Source: Verrucomicrobia bacterium LW23 (GTDB lineage: Bacteria > Verrucomicrobiota > Verrucomicrobiia > Methylacidiphilales > UBA1321). Taken from it: a stretch of DNA of 64,000 bases. Below are positions 7,982-15,324 of the stretch, piece after piece. Numbering within the stretch: position 1 is the stretch's first letter; each line of letters begins with the position of its first letter. The stretch lies in the NCBI GenBank assembly GCA_003054695.1, contig QAZA01000053.1:126517-190516 (forward strand), written 5' to 3'. The notes beneath the pieces were generated by a model that was not told where the DNA came from, searched no databases, and was given only the letters and a program-made list of their open reading frames with translations. A program made the translations under genes and the position numbers.

Positions 7982-10321
7982 CTACATCTCCACCCCGGTA
8001 ACCTGTGCGATGGCTGCGGCGGTGATGCGCAGGAAGGTGTCGGGCGCGATTCCCAGCCAGATGATAAAGACGAGCAGGGGGGCGAGGGCGGCGGCTTCGC
8101 GGGCGGTGAGATCGCGGGCGATTGCCTCGCTGTCGCCGGAGGTGGGGAGGGCGGAGGCGGTGGCGGCCGGGATGGCGGCGGCGGAGGGCGCGCGCGCGGC
8201 GAGGGGGCTGCCGGGTGGGCCGTGGAAGAGCACGTGCACGGCGTTGAGCATGTACCAGGCGGTGGCGAACAGCGCGGGCGCGACGGCGAGCGTCCACCAC
8301 GGCGCCAGGGCAAAGGAGCCGGCCAGCAGCGTTACCTCGGCGCTGAATCCCGCCAGGAAGGGCAGCCCGACGGACGCCATGGCGAGGACAAAGAAGACGC
8401 CGAAGAGACGGGGATGCGTGGCGCGTAGCCCGGTGACGTCGGGTGGCGCGGAGCCTGGTTGGCCCATCGCGTCGCCCATCCATACGGCGCCGGGATTGGC
8501 GGGCGGGGGTGGAGCGAGGGGGGCATCCGCTGCGCCCGAGGCGGGGGATGTGGTTGTGGCGCTGAAGGTTGCGAGCGCTGGGCTCTGAGCGGCGACGGAG
8601 GCTGAAGCGGAGGAGGGCGAAGGCGTGGCTGCAAGGTTTGCGCCGGGGGCCGGGCTATGGCCTACGGTGAGGGGCGTCCCGGCGGCGGTGGTGCTGGTGG
8701 CGGCGAGGAGTTGCCGGGCGTGGGCGCGGCTTTCGATCATGCCCACGCACAGGAAGAGGCCCGCGGAGATGAGGCCATGCGCAAACATCTGCAGCACAGC
8801 GCCTTGCAGGGCCAGGGCGCGCCAGTGGCCGTCGCTGAAGCCGAACGCGGTGGCGGCGGCATGGGCGGCGGTGTGCGCGGGCGACCACATTTCGGTCGCA
8901 GCCGTCATGGCCAGGAAGCACAGGGCCACGTGGCTTAGGGAGGAGTAGGTGAGCATCGTTTTGAGGTCGCGCGCGTGCCAGGCGGCGAGGGCGCCGATGA
9001 GCACGGTGGCCACGCTCATGGCGTAAATCCAGCCGCTGCCGGCGCGGATTTCCGCGGGGAAGAGCGGCAAGGCCAGCAGGAGAAATCCGTAGACGCCGAG
9101 CTTGCTGAGCAGGGCGGAGAGGATCGCGGCGACCGGCCCCGGCGCCTGCGTGTAGGCATCGCGCTGCCATACGGAGAACGGGAAGAGGGGCGCTTTGACG
9201 AAGAGGCCGAGGCAGATGCCGGCCAGCACCCAGGCGCTCGCCTCGGCGCCAAGTTCGGAGCGCAGGGTTCCGGCGTTCGCCAGGTCGGCAAGCTCGCGGA
9301 GATTCATGGTGCCGGTGCGCACATAGATGTACTGAAACGCGAGGAGCAGGAAGACGCTGCCGCCGATGGACCACAGGATAAAGCTGGTGGAGGCGAAGTC
9401 GCGCCGATGCCCGCCGTACAGCTTGATGAGGAAGTACGCGGGAATCAGACTCACCTCCCAAAACACGTACCAGTGCACAAAATCCTGCGCGGTAAAGGCG
9501 CCAAACAGGCAGGTAAACTGGGCCAGCAGCAGCACCAGGTAGAGGCGATTGCCGTGAAGCGAGGCGGGCGATGTCCAGACGCTGATGGGCGCGATAAGGG
9601 CGCACAAAAAGACCATGAAGGCGTTGAGGCCGCCGAGCGCCACGTGGTAGTGCACGCCGATCGTGGGTATCCAGTCGTACTGCTCCACAAACATGTAAAG
9701 AGGCGGCGGCTGCGGGAGGACGAGCGGGCCGTGGGCTTCGCGGAGAATCGCGGTGTGATCCGGATAAGCAGGGGCGGCCGCGCGAGCGGGGGGCGCTGGC
9801 GGGGCGGGGTTGGTGACGCCTGGGAGGGGAGCCGGGGTAGCCTCGGGAGCCGGCGCCGGGGGGGGCGTGGGCACGAGCGCGGGCGATGTCGGCACGGCGG
9901 GCGGGGAGACGGGCTGCGCGACTGGAGGCGAGGCGGGCGGCGCGGAGTTGGTAACGCTTTGCGGCGCAGCGGCTTCCGGCAGCGGCGCTGGAGATGGTGC
10001 GGGGGCAGGAGATGGCGCTGGCGCGGGCTCCGCCGAGGGCAGGGAGGCCTGGTCGGTCTGCCCAGGGGTGAGCGCGGCCACGCGGGCACGAGCGCCGCCG
10101 TGTGATCCTCCGCCTCCCTCCGCGGCGGCCGGGCGGAAGTTGATGTAAATATCACTGCGCCAATGGGCTATGGCGTAGCTTCGCACGGCCGTCCCCGCCA
10201 CGCAAAACGCTGCCGTTGCGGCCACCAGGGCGATAGCTCGCGCCCAGTGCGCACGCGATGCGGGCAGCAGCGCAATCAGCACAGCCCCCGCCAGCGGCAA
10301 AAACGTAAAGAGGGTAATCAT
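7982..10321 (-). CDS. NuoM-like proton-pumping NADH dehydrogenase subunit with two long low-complexity inserts
   Basis: This is a membrane subunit of the NuoM (antiporter-like) family of complex I. The hallmark TM5 glutamate is in FWEVSLIPAYFLIK (about Glu289) and the TM7 lysine in VKAPLFPFSVW (about Lys376); the TQAPGPVAAILSALLSKLGVYG block is also typical. The length of 779 is far above the usual about 500. A Pro/Ala/Ser-rich stretch of about 140 residues (64 to 205) separates TM2 from the canonical WIPTIGVHYHVALGGLN entry to TM3. A second of about 90 residues (540 to 632) interrupts the loop after GMIESRAHARQ. No other nuo gene is next to it, so it may belong to a split operon or a second module. 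Confidence 0.88.
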   Translation of the reverse strand: MITLFTFLPLAGAVLIALLPASRAHWARAIALVAATAAFCVAGTAVRSYAIAHWRSDIYINFRPAAAEGGGGSHGGARARVAALTPGQTDQASLPSAEPAPAPSPAPAPSPAPLPEAAAPQSVTNSAPPASPPVAQPVSPPAVPTSPALVPTPPPAPAPEATPAPLPGVTNPAPPAPPARAAAPAYPDHTAILREAHGPLVLPQPPPLYMFVEQYDWIPTIGVHYHVALGGLNAFMVFLCALIAPISVWTSPASLHGNRLYLVLLLAQFTCLFGAFTAQDFVHWYVFWEVSLIPAYFLIKLYGGHRRDFASTSFILWSIGGSVFLLLAFQYIYVRTGTMNLRELADLANAGTLRSELGAEASAWVLAGICLGLFVKAPLFPFSVWQRDAYTQAPGPVAAILSALLSKLGVYGFLLLALPLFPAEIRAGSGWIYAMSVATVLIGALAAWHARDLKTMLTYSSLSHVALCFLAMTAATEMWSPAHTAAHAAATAFGFSDGHWRALALQGAVLQMFAHGLISAGLFLCVGMIESRAHARQLLAATSTTAAGTPLTVGHSPAPGANLAATPSPSSASASVAAQSPALATFSATTTSPASGAADAPLAPPPPANPGAVWMGDAMGQPGSAPPDVTGLRATHPRLFGVFFVLAMASVGLPFLAGFSAEVTLLAGSFALAPWWTLAVAPALFATAWYMLNAVHVLFHGPPGSPLAARAPSAAAIPAATASALPTSGDSEAIARDLTAREAAALAPLLVFIIWLGIAPDTFLRITAAAIAQVTGVEM

Positions 10322-10516
10322 CCCGGTCCTTTACCCATACCGGGAACGACGCTTTGGCTCACGCCAAATTTTCTGCTTTTGCAGGCTGGTGCGCTTTGCG
10401 CGACTCCGCGGCCCCGTTCTGCGTCCTTGCCGACGCCGGGGCGCGCGTTATAATCGGCAAATCGACGCAGCGTTGCGCATCGCACCCGCCATGCTTCGCC
10501 GCCCCGCCTTCCGCCA

Positions 10517-11455
10517 ATGAATACCCCCGCTCCAGAGTCCGCCTCCGATTCCCGCCCCGCATCTCCCCCCGCCGCTGCCGCAACCCCGCTCATTGGCGCG
10601 GACCCCCTGGCGCTGCGCGACGACGTGAGCGGCAAGGAGGTGCTCATCCGCCCCTACCGCGCCGGGGACCGCCCGGCCGTGCGCGAGCTGTGCGCGGATA
10701 CGGGCTTTCTCAGCAACCCCATCGACCCGGTGTTTCAGGACCGCGAGCTGTTTGCGGATTACCTGACCGCATACTATACGGACTGCGAGCCGGAGAGCTC
10801 CTTTGTGTGCGAGATGGACGGGGTGGTGAAGGGCTACATTATGGGGTGTCGCCACCCGGCCAGGCAGCGGCGTTACGAGGCGTGGCACAACGCGTTGCTG
10901 GCGGTGCGGGGCGCCTGGCGTTATCTGTTTGTATATAACAAGGCATCGCGCAAGTTTGTGCGCTGGATTATCGCCCGCGCCCCTAAAGAGGTGCCGCCCG
11001 CCCCCCGCGATATCCCCCACTTCCACATTAACCTGCGGCCGGAGGCGCGCAACGTGCACACCACGCGTTATCTCTTTGATGCGCTGCTGACTTACATGCG
11101 CAGCTGTGGCGAAACGGCGATCTTCGCCCAGGTTGTCGGCTATGAGAAACGGCGCGGCGTGCGCATGTTTCAGCGCTACGGGTTTGAGGTGCTGAATCAG
11201 AGCGAAGTGACGAAGTTTCGCGACTACACGGACCAGAGCATCTACCTCATCACCATTCGCAAGGATTTGACGGCAAACGAGACGCTTTACGGCCTGGATC
11301 TGAAAAAAGCGAAGCACGACGGTGAGGCCGGCGGCGGCGATGCCGATATGCATAGCGCCAAACCATTGCAGGGCAACGAGAAAGCGGGGACCGCCGGCAC
11401 ATCTCACCTGCTGGCCCAGCTGGGGGCGGCGATGCTATCCGCCGCCTCGGCCTGA
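10517..11455 (+). CDS. GNAT-family acetyltransferase-like protein
   Basis: This 312-residue protein has a core of about 35 to 250 that reads as a GNAT fold: VLIRPYRAGDRPAVRELC at the start (beta1-alpha1), FVCEMDGVVKGYIMGC (beta4), and GVRMFQRYGFEVLNQSEV near residue 215, the usual acetyl-CoA fold ending with the 'yGF' turn. The substrate is unknown. The first 30 residues are a Pro/Ala-rich low-complexity tail and the last 40 are also disordered-looking. The following deacetylase-like gene starts 55 bases downstream on the same strand, so the two may be co-transcribed, perhaps acting on the same surface glycan. That link is inferred only from position. Confidence 0.7.
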   Translation: MNTPAPESASDSRPASPPAAAATPLIGADPLALRDDVSGKEVLIRPYRAGDRPAVRELCADTGFLSNPIDPVFQDRELFADYLTAYYTDCEPESSFVCEMDGVVKGYIMGCRHPARQRRYEAWHNALLAVRGAWRYLFVYNKASRKFVRWIIARAPKEVPPAPRDIPHFHINLRPEARNVHTTRYLFDALLTYMRSCGETAIFAQVVGYEKRRGVRMFQRYGFEVLNQSEVTKFRDYTDQSIYLITIRKDLTANETLYGLDLKKAKHDGEAGGGDADMHSAKPLQGNEKAGTAGTSHLLAQLGAAMLSAASA

Positions 11456-11510
11456 CGCTCGTCCGCTATCCAAGGTGTTCGCCCAACTGCCTTCGCCTCA
11501 ACGTCTTACC

Positions 11511-12284
11511 ATGTTGCCCGCTCCAGCCTTCATCGTGTCGCTGCACGACGCGCACCCCGGCAGCTTTGCGCAGATTACCGAGCAGGTGGAAAGCCTGGCC
11601 GCGTGGGGCGTGCCGGTAACGAGCGTGCTGGTGATTCCGCACTACCACCACCTGGAGCCCACCGAGAGCGCCACGGCGTTTACCGCGCGGCTGAGCGAGT
11701 GGCAGGCCGCGGGGCACGAGCTGGTGCTGCATGGCTATTACCATGATCGCCAGGGACTTACGGATAAAGTCGGCGACCTTTTCTGGACGCGCCTCTACAC
11801 CAGCCGCGAGGCGGAGTTTCTCGATCTGGAGCCCGCGCAAGCCCAGGCGCGGCTGGACGACGGATCGGCACTGTTTCAGCGTCACGGCTGGCGTCGCGAA
11901 GGGTTTATCGCGCCGGCCTGGCTGATGGCGCTGCACCTTCCGCAACTGCTTGGGCGCCTTGGCTTTACCTATACCAACACCGTGGCGGGAATCCTTCGCC
12001 TCTCCGCCGCGGCAGAGCCCGCTGAGCCGCGGTTTATACCCGCGCGCAGCCTGTGCTACAGCACCCGGGCGGCGTGGCGCCGCACCACATCACTGGGCTG
12101 GAATGCCTGGTTGCATGCGCAGATGTTGCGGGGGCAGGGGGCGCCGATCGTGCGTTTAAGTCTGCACCCCAACGATTTCCGCTACCCCCGCATTCGCACG
12201 CAGATAGCACGCGTGGTGGAGAAGACGCTGGCGGCCGGGTATGTGCCGTGCACCTATGCGGATTATGTGCGTCGCGAGGCTTGA
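11511..12284 (+). CDS. Polysaccharide deacetylase-like protein (DUF2334 type)
   Basis: This 257-residue protein has the deacetylase (NodB-like) barrel layout. FIVSLHDAHPGSF near the start has the metal-binding Asp/His region, HELVLHGYYHD at about residue 69 has the His pair, and RLSLHPNDFRYP near residue 215 is the C-terminal His motif. The set resembles DUF2334 proteins. No signal peptide is seen, so it may act in the cytoplasm on a precursor. The frame is open further upstream to 11322 but overlaps the GNAT gene there, so the ATG at 11511 is preferred. Confidence 0.75.
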   Translation: MLPAPAFIVSLHDAHPGSFAQITEQVESLAAWGVPVTSVLVIPHYHHLEPTESATAFTARLSEWQAAGHELVLHGYYHDRQGLTDKVGDLFWTRLYTSREAEFLDLEPAQAQARLDDGSALFQRHGWRREGFIAPAWLMALHLPQLLGRLGFTYTNTVAGILRLSAAAEPAEPRFIPARSLCYSTRAAWRRTTSLGWNAWLHAQMLRGQGAPIVRLSLHPNDFRYPRIRTQIARVVEKTLAAGYVPCTYADYVRREA

Positions 12285-12348
12285 ATCACGTAGATTACGA
12301 AAAAAACAGTTGCAAATGGCTTAAACTATAAAATTTATCTGGATTTTT

Positions 12349-13482
12349 ATGCGTTTAGCCATTAAAACTCCGGACGCCATGCGCTCCCGCCTCTTTCCCC
12401 TCCTCGTGTGCACTGTCACGGCATTCGCCATGCTCGGTGCCGGGCCCCTTTCTCCCAAAAAGCCGGGCACGGCTCAGGGCGACGGTAACAGCGGCAACAA
12501 CCCCGGCACCACGCCCGGCAACACTCCGGGCGGTAGCAAGCAGAATGGTGGCTTTCGCAGCGCGTTTAGCACCGGCCAGAAGGAGAGCCTCCGCAGCAAG
12601 ATGGAGAAAATCAAGCCTGAAACCAACAATACCGCGGGGGGTACCAGCAACACCGGCGCAACGGGCACGGGCACCATGGGCAAGCTCGGCACCGGAGAAA
12701 AGGGTTCCGTCCGCATTCCGCGCGCCAGGAAGGAGAAGCCCAAGGATGACCTGCCGCTGGATCGCCTGTACGCCAGGTTGTTGGGCGACAGCGAGATATC
12801 CATAACGCGGGAAAAGAGCGTGGCGCTGTGGGACAGCACGCCCACGATCGTGATGGAGGTCGCTCAGCAAGACCCCGCTTTCCAGCCCAAATACGATCCC
12901 AAGGCCATTAACGAGAAGCCCGGCATTGTGTTCAGCCGCCCCGACGACGTGCTGATTGGCCGCGCTCCCACCCTGGCCGGCAACCAGCGCACCGTCATCT
13001 TCATCGTTCGCCCTACCCTGCCTCTGGCCAGGCGCGTTACCAATCTGGTGCTGATTAACGGCAGCGAGGGGATCGGCCTGCTGCCCGACGGCCGCTTCCG
13101 CGCCTACATGCCCGAGGCCCCGCTGGGTATCGAGCCGCAAGTGCTGCAGACGGCCGCCCTGCCCAAGCCCGAGCAGGCCCGCATTGTCGCCGTACGCTAC
13201 GGCGACGGCATGACCGAGCTATTTGTCAACGGCAAGCGCGAGGCCTCGATCTCCTACAACCTGGCCACGGTCAACATCGAGGGCGGCGCCATTGTGGCCA
13301 TCGGCGGTGACGGCTTTAGCGGCGCCATCTCGGACGTCTACCTCTACAACAAAGCGCTCTCCGCCGAGGAGCGCCGCATGATCGAGACGAAGATTGCCAC
13401 CCGTTACGGCATCACCCTCCTGCCCGAGTCCGCCCCGATTCCCGTCAAGCCGCGCCTGGGCCGAGTGATCCAGGGCAACTAG
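12349..13482 (+). CDS. Secreted LamG-type (concanavalin A-like) domain protein
   Basis: This 377-residue protein begins with a hydrophobic segment (RLFPLLVCTVTAFAMLG) that looks like a signal peptide, followed by a Gly/Asn/Thr-rich linker (about 35 to 125). The C-terminal part (about 150 to 365) resembles a LamG/ConA-like jelly roll: ELFVNGKREASISY, GGAIVAIGGDGFSGAISDVYLYNKALSAEERR and the ending IATRYGITL are the common bacterial form of that domain. It is probably an exported or surface-bound carbohydrate-binding protein. A second in-frame ATG at 12379 gives a more compact signal peptide and may be the real start. Confidence 0.75.
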   Translation: MRLAIKTPDAMRSRLFPLLVCTVTAFAMLGAGPLSPKKPGTAQGDGNSGNNPGTTPGNTPGGSKQNGGFRSAFSTGQKESLRSKMEKIKPETNNTAGGTSNTGATGTGTMGKLGTGEKGSVRIPRARKEKPKDDLPLDRLYARLLGDSEISITREKSVALWDSTPTIVMEVAQQDPAFQPKYDPKAINEKPGIVFSRPDDVLIGRAPTLAGNQRTVIFIVRPTLPLARRVTNLVLINGSEGIGLLPDGRFRAYMPEAPLGIEPQVLQTAALPKPEQARIVAVRYGDGMTELFVNGKREASISYNLATVNIEGGAIVAIGGDGFSGAISDVYLYNKALSAEERRMIETKIATRYGITLLPESAPIPVKPRLGRVIQGN

Positions 13483-13506
13483 TGCTGCTGCCCTGCGCCT
13501 CTCCGC

Positions 13507-14781
13507 TTACCCTCGCCGGTAATACGGATGCGTCGGCCCTGCGTGGTGGGCTTTTTCGTACTGGTCCCATAGCTGGCGGAAGACGACTTTCCAGGCAAAG
13601 CGGTCATGCACGGTTTGGGCGGCGGCGCGGCCTATTTGGGGGAGGTTGAGTTTGGACATGCGGACGATGGCGTCCGCGAGCTCGCGCGGGGTGTTGGCGC
13701 GGCCCCAGTGGTCCAGGCCGCAGAAGACGTTGGCGTCCATGTAGCTGCCGCGGATGCCGACGACGGGGAGGCCGCACGCCTGGGACTCCAGGGCGACGAG
13801 GCCGAACGTTTCGCACACGCCGGGGTGGACGAAGAGGTTGGCCATGCGGTAGTAGCGGGCCAGCACCTTGTTCTCGTTAACGTAGGTGTGCCAGTGCAGC
13901 GCGTGCGTCTCCTTGCGCACGGCGGGCAGCAGGCGGCGCAGCGGGCCGTCGCCCACCACCACCAGGTAAAAACGGGGGTCGGCGGCGTGGACGAGGCGGA
14001 AGGCCTCCAGCAGCGTGGCGATGTTCTTTTCGCCCGAGAGACGGCCGACGTACAGCAGCACAAACGCGTCGTCGGGGATGCCGATTTCGCGGCGCAGTTC
14101 CGCATCCGCCGGACCGGGCTCAAAGCTCTCCGTATCCACGCCGAGCTTGATGCTGACGGTGTTGTCCACGCCCCAGTCGGTCAGCAGCTCCTTCAGGTGG
14201 TCGGACGCCACCAGGGTGCCTTGAAACTGGCGGTACAGCCGCACAATATAGTCCTGCGCCCAGGCCATCACCACCTCGCGCAGCCAGCTGCCGCCGTACT
14301 TCAGCACGGTGCGCAGGTAAGCCTCCGGAAAGTGCGAGTGGTAGAAGCCGAACACAGGAGTGTGCAAATCGCGCCCCGCCCGCAGGCATGTCCACGCCAC
14401 GTGGTACGGGTCGCCGGATTCGATGATGTCGGGCCGGATATCCTCCAAAAACGAGCGCACCTGGCTGGTGCTTAGCAGCAGGCGGTACCGGCTCGTCTTA
14501 TCCAGCCGGGGCGAGCGGATGGTGATGGTGTGCAGGCGCCCGTCCTTGCCCTCCGCCGTGTGGCGCGTTTCGGCGCCCGGCACAATAAGCCAGTGCTCGT
14601 CCTGCGTGTGGGCCTCGATGTACGCGCGCTTTTCGTGTACGTAGCGCTTCACTCCGCCGCTTACGGGGGAGTAAAATTGGGTGACGTCGCAGATCTTCAA
14701 GGGGTAGGGGACGAGCGAGTTGGCGCGGGCCCGCGGCCCTGTTAAGGGTGGCGCAGGCGGGCATTTTGGGGTAAGGGCCAT
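13507..14781 (-). CDS. Glycosyltransferase family 4
   Basis: A GT-B fold glycosyltransferase of 424 residues. The N-terminal domain starts with DVTQFYSPVSGGVKRYV, the acceptor-side glycine loop of GT4 enzymes, then FGFYHSHFPEAYL. The C-terminal nucleotide-sugar domain shows LLYVGRLSGEKNIATLLEAF, VVVGDGPLRRLL and the E-x7-E type segment HPGVCETFGLVALESQACGLPVVG. The enzyme transfers a sugar from an activated donor to a lipid or polysaccharide at the inner face of the membrane; the exact substrate cannot be read. It is transcribed alone. A large palindrome (14873 to 15035) lies upstream of its start. Confidence 0.88.
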   Translation of the reverse strand: MALTPKCPPAPPLTGPRARANSLVPYPLKICDVTQFYSPVSGGVKRYVHEKRAYIEAHTQDEHWLIVPGAETRHTAEGKDGRLHTITIRSPRLDKTSRYRLLLSTSQVRSFLEDIRPDIIESGDPYHVAWTCLRAGRDLHTPVFGFYHSHFPEAYLRTVLKYGGSWLREVVMAWAQDYIVRLYRQFQGTLVASDHLKELLTDWGVDNTVSIKLGVDTESFEPGPADAELRREIGIPDDAFVLLYVGRLSGEKNIATLLEAFRLVHAADPRFYLVVVGDGPLRRLLPAVRKETHALHWHTYVNENKVLARYYRMANLFVHPGVCETFGLVALESQACGLPVVGIRGSYMDANVFCGLDHWGRANTPRELADAIVRMSKLNLPQIGRAAAQTVHDRFAWKVVFRQLWDQYEKAHHAGPTHPYYRRG

Positions 14782-14872
14782 TCATATCGCAGAGCCGATA
14801 TGGTTGCCAGCGAAAAGAATGGGGGCAGCGGCGAGCGGGCGAGGTGTCGCACTCTCAGCTGCCGCGGCTCTC

Positions 14873-15035
14873 AGACCAATTCGCAAAGTTATTGCGCTTT
14901 TTGCGGGCCGCTTTTGGGCTATGGCCGCACTGAAACTCCGGTCGAGCATTATCCTCATGCACTCCCTCCGTTTCAGCGCACCCAAAGCCCAAAATCTGCT
15001 CCGCATAAAGAGCAAATAATTTTGCGAATTGGTCT
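14873..15035. repeat. Large imperfect palindrome upstream of tRNA-Leu
   Basis: The bases agaccaattcgcaaa at 14873 are repeated in inverted form at the right end (tttgcgaattggtct, to 15035). Pairing continues inward through tttgggct (about 14912) and cactgaaac with gtttcagcg (about 14970), so about 70 bases on each side pair imperfectly. Together with the elements at 4211 and 5585 it makes a set of solitary palindromes of 135 to 165 bases in intergenic space. It is not between convergent genes, so a pure terminator role is unlikely. Apart from this element I see nothing else in 14782 to 15179. Confidence 0.75.
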
Positions 15036-15179
15036 CACTTCATCGCCGAATCGCGCGCGTCTCTTACACTCCGCTGCCGTGCATCATTTCTGTAGCAAAC
15101 TTGCAAAAAAATGCAGGGCGCCTATTGTGCAGGCGCTGAGTTTTTGGCACCATGGCGTCTGATGCCCAGCTGCAAATTT

Positions 15180-15262
15180 GGGGATATGATGGAATGGCAG
15201 ACATACGAGACTTAAAATCTCGGGGCCTCACAGCCGTGTGGGTTCGACCCCCACTATCCCCA
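15180..15262 (+). tRNA. tRNA-Leu(UAA)
   Basis: An 83-base class II tRNA. The acceptor arm pairs ggggata (15180 to 15186) with tatcccc (15255 to 15261), followed by discriminator A. The anticodon stem cgaga/tctcg encloses loop cttaaaa with anticodon taa. A long variable arm follows, and the T arm gtggg-ttcgacc-cccac is perfect. CCA is not encoded. The long variable arm agrees with leucine identity. Confidence 0.95.
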
Positions 15263-15324
15263 CTTGCTCTCAATGGCATGAGTCTTGCTCATAGATTCAG
15301 CATCGCATCATCGTATTGCTCACC

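Noticed and set aside
7885-8313. N-terminal extension of the helicase frame up to 8313
   Set aside because: It is Pro/Ser-rich, overlaps the 3' end of the NuoM gene and has no domain; the helicase motifs begin after the ATG at 7884.
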